A DNA stretch of 64,000 nucleotides from contig OX419758.1 of assembly GCA_948567375.1 (NCBI GenBank), positions 28,463,001 through 28,527,000 of the forward strand, given 5' to 3'. The position numbers and the translations under genes are program-made. Position 1 is the first letter of the stretch. Every line of letters begins with the position of its first letter. The notes under the pieces were generated by a model that searched no databases, was not told the origin of the DNA, and saw only the letters and a list, made by a program, of their open reading frames with translations. Shown here piece after piece: positions 38,201 through 48,100 of this stretch. This stretch comes from Lunularia cruciata. Lineage: Eukaryota > Streptophyta > Marchantiopsida > Lunulariales > Lunulariaceae.

Positions 38201-38978
38201 AGAATATGTTGCATGCATTTGTCAATGTCCACCATACCAAATAGGATGAATATCTTGCAACTATAGAATTTGCCTACAATAATTCCAAACAAGCAAGAAC
38301 CGGATTTTCTTGTTTCTTTCTCAATTTTGGCCAAGACCCGCTTGTTCCAGATTCTCTTCTTACTCCTCTTCCATTTTGGGTCCCTCATACTTCAACCTTC
38401 TTGACCACCATATCCTAATCTCTCTAACAAGCCAAATCTCACCTCCTTGTTGCTCAAAATCATCAAAAAAAATATGCGGACCACCATCGTTATGATCTCA
38501 CCTTTGAAGTTGGTGATAAAGTCATGTTATTCTCTAATAACCTACCCTTCACACTTGATACCCAAATTTGCAAAATTGCACCTAATTGGATAGGACCCTT
38601 TGATGTCATCCAAATCATCTCTCCTATTGCTTATCAACTTGCCTTACCTTGTCATATGCGCATCCACCCTATCTTTCACATTTCCAAGTTGAAATCCTTT
38701 TTTCTTAACCCATCTTCTTTTTCCTCTTGTTTCCAACCTCCTCGTCCTCCCATCCCTATCAATGATCATGAGGATTATGAAGTTGATTGTATCCTTGCAC
38801 ATTGCCACATTCAACGAGGACATTGACAACATACAAAGTACAAGGTCCTTTGGAAAGGGTATCCTCTTCATGATACCACATAGGAACCTCTTTCTCACCT
38901 CCAGAATGCATAAATAGCCATCCAGAGTTTGAAGCTTCAATGGCGACAAGGACGTCACCAACTAACGATGGGAGAATA
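35291..38978 (+). pseudogene. Chromovirus copy 2: broken pol
   Basis: Collinear with 3250-6936. Protease and linker are at 35440-35914 (VILGLPWLECHKVQFDWTQ). RT covers about 36060-36780, with CINY where copy 1 has CIDY. RNase H extends to about 37440 and integrase covers about 37590-38300. The integrase C-terminal module is at 38505-38720, and the chromodomain near 38765-38960 (EDYEVDCILAHCHIQ). It starts abruptly inside gag, so the 5' LTR is missing. Stops are scattered throughout, many at positions different from copy 1, so the two copies decayed independently. Confidence 0.85.
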
Positions 38979-39393
38979 TGTAACAATTTGGAGTTTAGCA
39001 AAGTAGTTAGTAATGCTAATGAAGTAAAGAATAAGCCAAATTAGCCCAAAATATTCTAGAAGCATCTAGGAAGCTTCTTGAGAAGCTTCCCAACTAGCTT
39101 AACTTGCACCCCAAGCAAGTAGCTTCTGGAAGGAAACTTCTAGAAGTTTCCAACTAGCTTAGTTTGCATGCCAAGTAGACGGCTTCTAGAAGGAAGCTTC
39201 TTGAGAAGCTTTCTGGTTAACTTGGCTTGCACTCTAAGAAAACACCTCAAGGAAGCTTCTTGAGAAGCTTCTCAAGGGCCTTGTATACTACCAAAGCCAA
39301 AGCTCATGCTAGGCATTTGGAGTTTTCCCACATTTAAATGTCCCAATGTGAATTTCCATTCTCTTATTCTCTCTTCGGTCTCGGTCTTTTACA
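38979..39393 (+). repeat. Chromovirus copy 2 3' LTR, truncated
   Basis: Starts TGTAACAA like 6937 and keeps the GAA/TTC array. It breaks off at 39393, after 'ggtctcggtctttta', where non-LTR sequence equivalent to 22206 begins. The R-U5 half is missing. Confidence 0.85.
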
Positions 39394-40835
39394 CTATATC
39401 TCTAGGTATCAAAGCACTCTTACATATAGAGTCATTATCTTATAGTCAATTACTAGTACATGACAAGGAGATGTTTTAAGAAAGACCTTTTTATGTCATG
39501 GCTCACTTTTTTGCTTTCTTGTATTTTACTTTAATCATGCTAGATTGTGTTTCTTCCTCCTTGGCAGATGATATACATCTTGTATACCTTGTAGATCAAA
39601 TTAGGTGAGCCTTTTACCACTTTGCTGTCAAGCTTCATCTTGTAGGCTTGAGAGTTAAGATGTAAAATTGTAGAACATGGTCCTCTTTAAGTATCCTTCC
39701 TCACCTCTAACTCTAAAGAGGTGTATCATATATATAGAGATTTTATGCATTCTTAGAGTACCAATAAGATCAAAGGATTTTATCACATGCTTTTAAGACG
39801 CTAACCTTGTAAAGAATATCTTTGATATGAATTACCTTCCTATACTAGGAGATTCATAGGTGACATTTAGTATCCTCCTCTAGAGTGCCATTGATCAACT
39901 TACATACTTTTCATAATTTTCTTTCTTTGACCTTCTTATCAAGTTTGAGAGCTTTTGATAGAACTACATGAGAGTCTTTGGTGATATTATTATACGAAGG
40001 ATCTTTGAGTGTGTGATAGAGGTTTGGAACTCAAACAAATATCTCTACTAATCTTGTATGGAGCAACATGCCTAGTTTTTATGAAGAAGAATGCACCTTT
40101 AATGTTTGGTAGTTGAGATTTCTTGGTACCATTACTTTCTTCTTATTTTGTGGTTGGTGATAGGCTAGTCTTAGGGTTGTATCTGATTGAGATGGAGGAG
40201 TGATCTTTTTCTCTCCAAGTTTTTTTATGGTAAATGAGAGATGGCTTATCTACTTATGTATGAGATGGCCTTTCATCCATTGTTGCTTTACCTTAATGGA
40301 ATTGTAGGTTTGCAATTTTCCTTGATGAACCAATAACTATGGGTTCATCTAGGTACTTCATTCTCTCTTAGTTGACACATTGCTTCCTTATGCTACTAAG
40401 GTACATCTTTGCTCTTGCTTGAGCAATAGTGCAATCTCTTGGACCCTAGCTAGACCTTGTATGATTGCATTTTGACTTGTACCAATTACTTTCTCTATAA
40501 TAATGAGGTTCTTCTTATGTTTGGTATACTTATTTACATCTTCATTACTTATTTGTGAGTGTGGTATCATCTTAGATGCAACATGAATCTATAAGATCTG
40601 TTGTCCTTTTGGAAATTAGAGAATAACTACCCATGACCCCACAAGAGATATAAGTGTTTCAAGAGAATGTATACTTCACTTGGAGAGAGCTTCACTTGAA
40701 GGTGTGCTTTGCAGCTGTCGCGAGAAGACAAAATTTGTATTTAGATTTAGATGACCAGGTGACAATACCTGTAGATGTTGTAGTCACAGATCTCATATTT
40801 GAGTGTTTTGCCATGTATTTGGTTGAAATCTTTTA
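39394..40835 (+). pseudogene. Non-LTR element copy C, 3' part
   Basis: Nearly the same as 22206-23610, with the same diverging end ('gtatttggttgaaa'). RT and endonuclease regions are recognisable only through copy B; no open frame remains. Because the flanking DNA is also shared, this is a duplicate of copy A rather than a separate insertion. Confidence 0.65.
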
Positions 40836-41208
40836 AGCTTTATAAACTCTTATAAATCATAAGAGTCGTTGGTTATTTAAATCTTTAATCTCTACCGAGC
40901 TGAAGATTGTAACCCGATTATTTACTACCGAACAATAAACGAAGTCAACAAAATGTGAGAAATTACGTTGAAAATTTCATCTCTTCTTGACATCACGAAG
41001 AAATGAAGCCGTGAACCAGGCACAATCTAATTCTCTGCTTCATAAATGTACATAAACCGGTCCAAGACAAAGTTTGACCAATTTCCCATAATTTTCGATC
41101 AAACTGAAAGTGTAGCATTTCGACTCATAGGGGCACAGCTTACCACCTCCTACAACGGAAGTTCTCTAGTCCAATCTTTTGAACGATCCAGCGATAAGTA
41201 CTAACAAC

Positions 41209-41358
41209 CTAACGTCAACGATTTTTTTAGATTATGCAAGATAACGATCTTGCATAATATAAAAGGCGGACGCAGTTCGATTTGTCAACAGGACTGGAAA
41301 CCGTTGACGTTAGACAATCGGACTGTGTCCGCCTTTTAGATTATGCAAGATCGTTATC
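41209..41358. repeat. Compound inverted repeat
   Basis: Two nested arm pairs: 41209-41220 with 41302-41313 (12 bp, exact) and 41240-41278 with 41321-41358 (about 38 bp, few mismatches). A shorter perfect palindrome lies at 41231-41242 with 41247-41258. Copy 1 (about 23990-24060) has only one arm. Confidence 0.9.
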
Positions 41359-41775
41359 ACATATATCTGTTGATCCATAAAGTTACTTCCCAGCAAAGGC
41401 AGGTGGAGTGAAATGTTCAATTATGCTGGTGGAATGATAATGTGCATTGGGTCACATGTGCGAATCTTCAAGACAATGACTCAATGCAGGACACAGAGTT
41501 CAAACATGATTTCATCCGTCATGCCAAGTAATGATTTGCAAAAGTGCATCTTGAGTAGGTATATGCAATCTTTTTCGATTCTTTTCTTTCTTGTACGGCT
41601 TGATAGGTCTTCTTATCCTTAGTGTTTCCTACGTGGTCGGTTTTTCTTTCTAGATACAAACTATTTAGCACTTTAGGAATTCTTGTTCCCTGTGCTCTCC
41701 GTACCCTCTCGGTCCCACTCCGTATTTATTCTTCACCTGGAAGAAAGTTTCCCGCCTTTGATACTTTCTCGTTCG

Positions 41776-41817
41776 CGCGCGGTCTTTTTGAATCAGACAT
41801 GATTCAAAGACCGCGCG
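41776..41817. repeat. 18-bp inverted repeat with 4-base loop
   Basis: CGCGCGGTCTTT...GAATCA is mirrored as TGATTCAAAGACCGCGCG around GACA, with two extra Ts in the left arm. Copy 1 near 24515-24550 has only the left arm. Confidence 0.9.
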
Positions 41818-41990
41818 TACTCAAAGTTGGATGAGTCTGACATGTCATGTCGTAGATGTCCGGCTCAACGTCTTGTTCTTGTCACTCATGACTCGGTAAA
41901 GATGACGACGCGGCTTCTCACACGGCATCCCCCTCAATCAGATTTTCTCGTCTACCGAGACTCCCCTTTTTTTATAGTAATTGTCCACTT

Positions 41991-43585
41991 CAGCAGGCAA
42001 GTTCATTAGATTAGATTAGGGGAGCCGGTCGGTGGACACCCCTCTTTGGTCGGGAGATATCCTTTGTCAATCTTGTCAATTGTTTCCTTTAATCTCAAAA
42101 AATATTAAAAAAATTATACAAACAATATTGAGGTGAATTTTAAAACAACACAGAGCCCTCATATATCTCATCTGGTTTCCTAGATTATTATCTTGCCTAT
42201 GTGTGCATACATGTATATTTGAGTTGAATTGAGAAAAAGGTTTGCCAAGTAACCGTCTTGCAATCATGAACACAAAGACTGCTCATATATCTCATCTGGT
42301 TTCCTAGATTATTATCTTGCCTATGTGTGCATACATGTATATTTGAGTTGAATTGAGAAAAAGGTTTGCCAAGCAACCGTCTTGCAATCATGAACACAAA
42401 GACTGCGTACATTATGTTCATAATTTATTTTTTCTAATATGGTCTAATTGGTATAATGTCTAAATGAAGTCTAACTGGTATAATGTCTAAAAGGATGTCT
42501 CCGCCCAAGGAGGGGTGTCTCTCGACTGGCTACCTGGATTAAATTGGGCGTCAATAATCAGTGTCAACATCCACATCAGAACTAGTAATTTGATATTTAA
42601 TTGATTGTACATGCTCTGAATATTTCCTTTTCTTCTGTTCTTGTTTTCTTCACCAACTGTTCATTCCGAAGGCAAGTTCACGGGATTATACACTTAATGC
42701 ATAATTTCAACAAATATATTAGAACACCGTTATTAGGCAAATTCACCGAACTCGATGCAGAGCGATTAGTTTCAACACTCAGATTGAGACAATGTTGATG
42801 AGATATGTTCGTTTTATATCACAAGTTCCGTTAAAACTCGCTTAATCTTGACACCAATGTTTAATTTCAACGCACATTGGAACGGTCTTAGATTGAAAAG
42901 AAACTATAGTCATTTTGCTGGTTTTCATGTTTAAATTATCCTCTGATGATTACAAAGTTCTCAATTTTGATTTTCCTCATTTATAAGTTTACCTCAAATC
43001 TTACATAGATCTTACAAAAGGGTTGATTTAATCACCTCACTCATACTCGCACTAAGCTCAGTCTCCTTACTATTGCTATCTGTAGTCGATAACGGTATCC
43101 TTTGCTCCTTTCATTTGTCTAATGTATCTAATCAACCGTTGCATTTGGGTTCAACTTCATCTGCAGCAATTAACCTATGAGAACTTTGAATTTACCTTTC
43201 TGTAAATCTCTCCAATCTGCGAAACTTAGGTCTTCAGGAAAAATTGTTTCGTTCTTATTCTTTGGCCAAGCTTGTTTCCAGCCTCTCATTGACCTCTCTT
43301 CGACTCGACGGGGTATCTTCAGGTTTCTTTTTCGGTCAACTTTCCTAGTTTGAAACGTTTACACGTACAACAAATTTTTTTGAGTGCGTTTTTTGGTGGC
43401 TACCCTCTACTCTCGCTGTTGACAAATCTCAAATTTCAATACCAATGAATTGAAACACTTTCATTCCCGAATATCTACGGATTTGTCCCATGGGAGTGAA
43501 TGTTTAACAGGGCGTGCCATGTGATCTTTCTCCGAGACTCTAGCATTCTGGACTAATTGGTGAAAATCCTTCCTTCTCTGTTGAG
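41991..43585. repeat. Duplicated block, copy 2 continued
   Basis: Matches 29285-30780, including the LRR-like stretch (43215-43585), which is more decayed here. Within it, 42159-42282 and 42283-42406 are a nearly perfect 124-bp tandem duplication that copy 1 does not have. Confidence 0.75.
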
Positions 43586-44515
43586 ATCGCCGACCTCTCA
43601 CTACGTTCCTTCTTTGGAAGATTTCAAGAATGTTCTCCGCCGCAGATTTGCCAACATTAGCTATTTTGTCCCAACCTTTCTGCATTTCTTCTGATTACAA
43701 ACTGAGAACACGGACGCTATTTTTCATTTTTCTTGGATGAAGTGTATTGCTCTAATATTTTACTACACGATTTCACCCGCCAGCTTCTAGATGCATTACG
43801 GAAATGAAAAATGGTCAGTCGACAAGTGTCTTCTTCTCAACCTCGTTCCTTGTCAATCGCCCGCTTGCTAGTTTACGCACGGAGATTGTGGTGTGATCGC
43901 CGACCTCTCACTACGTTCCTTCTTTGGAAGATTTCAAGAATGTTCTCCGCCGCAGATTTGCCAACATTAGCTATTTTGTCCCAACCTTTCTGCATTTCTT
44001 CTGATTACAAACTGAGAACACGGACGTTATTTTTCATTTTTCTTGGATGAAGTGTATTGCTCTAATATTTTACTACACGATTTCACCCGCCAGCTTCTAG
44101 ATGCATTACGGAAATGAAAAATGGTCAGTCGACAAGTGTCTTCTTCTCAACCTCGTTCCTTGTCAATCGCCCGCTTGCTAGTTTACGCACGGAGATTGTG
44201 GTGTGATCGCCGACCTCTCACTACGTTCCTTCTTTGGAAGATTTCAAGAATGTTCTCCGCCGCAGATTTGCCAACATTAGCTATTTTGTCCCAACCTTTC
44301 TGCATTTCTTCTGATTACAAACTGAGAACACGGACGTTATTTTTCATTTTTCTTGGATGAAGTGTATTGCTCTAATATTTTACTACACGATTTCACCCGC
44401 CAGCTTCTAGATGCATTACGGAAATGAAAATGGTCAGTCGACAAGTGTCTTCTTCTCAACCTCGTTCCTTGTCAATCGCCCGCTTGCTAGTTTACGCACG
44501 GAGATTGTGGTATGA
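43586..44515 (+). repeat. 310-bp unit in three nearly identical tandem copies
   Basis: Units begin at 43586, 43896 and 44206 with GATCGCCGACCTCTC. Differences are single bases (for example C or T at the 'ggacg.tatt' position, and one A lost near 44429). The start of the unit is the LRR-like sequence shared with 30735-30820. The identical 79-residue frames at 43811 and 44121 cross unit junctions and are by-products of the repeat. Confidence 0.95.
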
Positions 44516-44806
44516 CCACTTCTTGTATCTGATTCGATAATTTTACAATAGTATGTTTCTGTATTAAGCCTATTAATCGTTGTGTAATTTCTAAACAAGT
44601 CTCTTCCTGTCCCACTGCTTTTTCCAGCTTCAAGACACCCGCGCTCTGTCTACCTATGAATGCTAAAGCTATAACTATTGTACCCGGATTTTGGTTTGAC
44701 CTAAAATCCGATTGTGACCTGATTCCCCAACAAACTTAGACATCCCTCGGAGGGGACTCCACATTTTTCCCGTGACATTTCCGGTTTCTGTGGTTGTTTT
44801 AAGAAC
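44516..44806. other. Non-coding spacer
   Basis: No reading frame or repeat recognised between the tandem triplication and the duplicated MYG1 exon. Confidence 0.5.
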
Positions 44807-45078
44807 TGATGTTCTGAGGTGGAACAAAAATGGTTTCAGTCGCTAAGTTTGCAATCTTACGCACTTTCTATGACAGCGAGGGCTTTCCTTGCCAGCTCCA
44901 AAGTATTTTCAAACAACTTCGCACCACCAATCAAGCCGCTCACGGGTACAAACACGCAATCCTCAATCCCGCACTCCTTCGAGAGGTCTTCATCACGAAA
45001 ACCTCTCCATTGTGTTGGCAAGGCCTTTCGGCTCTCGAACTTGCCTGGTGCCACTGCCACAGCTTCTTCTAAGAACAC
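44807..45078 (-). pseudogene. Tandem duplicate of MYG1 last exon
   Basis: 272-bp direct repeat of 45079-45330. On the minus strand it encodes the MYG1 C-terminus again (VAVAPGKFESRKALP to RKALAVIESA, stop at 44857) with several substitutions (for example GCVFVHMSGF becomes DCVFVPVSGL). It lacks the splice acceptor and the first dozen codons of exon 7. It lies downstream of the true stop, so it is probably 3' UTR or untranscribed DNA. Confidence 0.85.
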
Positions 45079-45125
45079 TGATGTTCCGAGATGGAACAAA
45101 AATGGTTTCAGTCGCTAAGTTTGCA

Positions 45126-48100
45126 TTACGCACTTTCTATGACAGCGAGGGCTTTCCTTGCCAGCTCCAAAGTATTTTCAAACGACTTCGCACCACCAAT
45201 GAAGCCGCTCATGTGTACAAACACGCAACCCTCAATTCCGCACTCCTTCGAGAGGTCTTCATCACGAAGACCTCTCCATTGTGTTGGCAAGGCTTTTCGG
45301 CTCTCGAACTTGCCTGGTGCCACTGCCACAGCTTGGACACGCCACTGACCACTTCGATCATCCTGTAAGAAAAGAAATTAATTTAGCGGCAACGAAGACC
45401 TCCGACAAGATAGGTCGACATAGGAAAACCTGTGTCTTCCTACTCATCCGCAAAAGAAACAGCTGAAAGCTAGCGGGAAAACCGTTCTGGGAGAGACCGC
45501 TCAGCCCCTTAGATGTTCTGTAATTGTAAGTTTCAGTCAGCTTGCGCTCAGACTTGAACCTTTCATCACTGCGGTTTCTCGGTTTTTTCCATGTCGTCTG
45601 CTAAGAAGAACCGGGCAGCAAGAACTAGGCTCATGAAGGTGGTTTCTACTTTCCCACATGCTCAGTGTGAAATGACTAACTTCAAATAATTCCGTACACG
45701 TTTCTCCAGGGTAGAGGAAGTTACCTGGTATACAACGTATTTGATAGAGGGATTCAACTCCTGTTCTTGCTCGAGCTCAAATAAGTGCTGCTTCCACTGC
45801 AACAGGACAAAACGTTGGATACACTCATGATCAGATAGGGACTGGTACTCTACGTCATAAAATATGACAGGAGCAGGTATGCACTACGCTTGTTTGCCCA
45901 CAAATTGAAACTGATTTGTAACATTCAATCATTTCTGTATTCTCGGGCAAACAATAACTGGTGCAAAATGAATTTTGCACAATTTTTACCGGACAGAACT
46001 GCTTTAAAATCATGATTTCGCCACTTTCGTGTGCTTCCATTCTAGCTGCTAGGCTTTCAGCCACGATTGATCGAGCAGGTAGCCACGACTTCCCATAAAA
46101 GTGGAGTGACTGCAGAGGCATTCGATGGAATTAGATCATTCACATTCACAACATGCCGGTTCCCCAAAGATATCAGACGGCACTAAGATACAGCTGAGAC
46201 AGACCAAATTGAAAACTAGTACCAGTAGGCCTGGATGAAAGTGGACGTTTCGTCAAACAAAGGGTTCTATAGATTTCGTAAGGCCAAGGGCGTTAAACTG
46301 ACCTCTAGAAACTCCTTCCCGGCTAGATTCATCGCCTGATGAAAGGCTTGATCTTCTTTCTCGGCTGTATGCTCATCCATCCAATCAGGGTTCAGCCGAC
46401 CTACTCGTGCTGACAAATGGGTGTCATTTATGTACTTCGGTGACATATCCGTATCATACTGATTAACACCATTGTCAACGCCATCTATCGCCTTCGATCA
46501 GAAACAGATCCAAAGCTGTGAGCCGAAACATCATCGTCGATTACCTTTGGGAGGGAGGTGAGAGCAATTATGAGCATGACGTCAGATAGGAGTGAAAGAC
46601 AATGCTAAATTCAATTTCATTGCATAAATATGCTCAAATCAACTATGCTTATCATCATAGGTCATGCAGAAGATGATCAGAAGTATCATGAATTGAGATA
46701 GTGTATTTTACTCTGATACGAGAAAGTTAAAGGATCGGTTTCAAACTTGAATATGTTCAAAATAACAATGCTTCTCATCAAACTTAGTGCGGATAGGCTA
46801 TAAGGATGTGACCCAAGGCACAAGCAAAACAGATGGCAGTGTCAACGTCATCTGTAATGCATTGACGTGAGATAGGAGCGAAGGACAAGGCTATATCCAT
46901 CTTCATTGCATATGTAAGTTTACCATCATACATGATGCAATGTAGAAACTAACAGGCGAGATATATGAAACCACAATTTTCAGTGCTAAAACCTAGGTGA
47001 TGTATAGATGTCAGATAGGAGCGAAAGACAATGCTATATTCATTCTAACTGCATAAGTATGCTCAAATGAACTATGCGTATATCACACTGTACGTTGGAC
47101 TGGGATCATCCCGATGACACCCTACAAGAATGTACAGTGAGAAGTCTGTTCATTGATGCACAACGTCAGATAGGAGCGAAAGACAATGCTAGATTCATTT
47201 TCACTGCATAAATATGCTCAAATGAACTATGCTTATCATCACACGCAGTGCAAATACAGAACTAGAAAAAGAGCAAGACGCACGACTTAGATGGGCGTGA
47301 AGTATGAGATATTGCAGATCATGCATAACGTCAACAGGAATGAAGGACAATGCTTTCGTCAGTTTCACTCGTAGTTATGCTCAAAGGAATTATGTTATCA
47401 TCAGACGCCATGCCACCATAGAGACCTGCACAGGAGGGGAGCCTATGAGGTCATTCTGATGCACTACGGTCAGATGGGAGCGAGAGACAATACTATATTC
47501 ACTTCAATGCATACAAATGGTCATGTGTGCCTATCATCACACGTGTAGCGAAGCTAAGACGCCAGTGCTGCGAAAATCCTGACGTAATGAGATACAGAAA
47601 CCCTTGTTAAACAACCCAGTTCGATACTCACGTATGACTCCGACTCTTGATGGTAAAGATTGTCCAGCTATGAAGCACATAGGGAGGAAAGTAGGCGCAT
47701 ACTCGCAACCAGGGTTAGCACACCATTCACGATGTATCGATGGGAGTTTTACGTTTGCAGTGCTTACTAATACTCTCGAAGTCTGAGCAACATAAACATT
47801 TGGAAACGGAAAATGCATAAATGACTCAGTAAAGGTATAGCATGAGAAAGTTAGTACACAAGAAATGCCCCAGTCCCATAAAAATTATGAGATTGTTCCC
47901 GGATCGAGTGTATGAAGACTGGGATTAACCCGTGCATGCTCTATGTCAGCAAGAGTCGTTTTAACACTTCAAAAACCTCAAAAAGAAAGACAAACTTTGA
48001 TTAGTGAGTCTGGACAAAAACACCCACGCATCGTCAGTGCCCTGCGCAAGTGTCGAGATATCTGAGTGCAATGTAAGTATCTTCCCTTCCCGAGTTTCTG

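Larger units (their letters stand above)
40836..41990. repeat. Duplicated block, copy 2, with added fold-backs
   Basis: Matches 23611-24640. It differs by two inverted duplications (41209-41358 and 41776-41817) that copy 1 lacks. The tail-like motif 'cttgtacggcttgat' is at 41593. The 4.6-kb non-LTR copy B present in copy 1 is absent here. No gene seen. Confidence 0.75.

Noticed and set aside
43811-44360. Two identical 79-residue open frames
   Set aside because: They arise from the 310-bp repeat, cross unit junctions, and have no recognisable protein content.
44819-45368. Plus-strand open frames around 45 kb
   Set aside because: They are antisense to the MYG1 last exon and its duplicate, which carry the conserved family motifs on the minus strand.
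47537-47818. Minus-strand open frame inside MYG1 intron 3
   Set aside because: It overlaps a snoRNA-like unit and spacer, lacks recognisable content, and the exon-intron model is complete without it.
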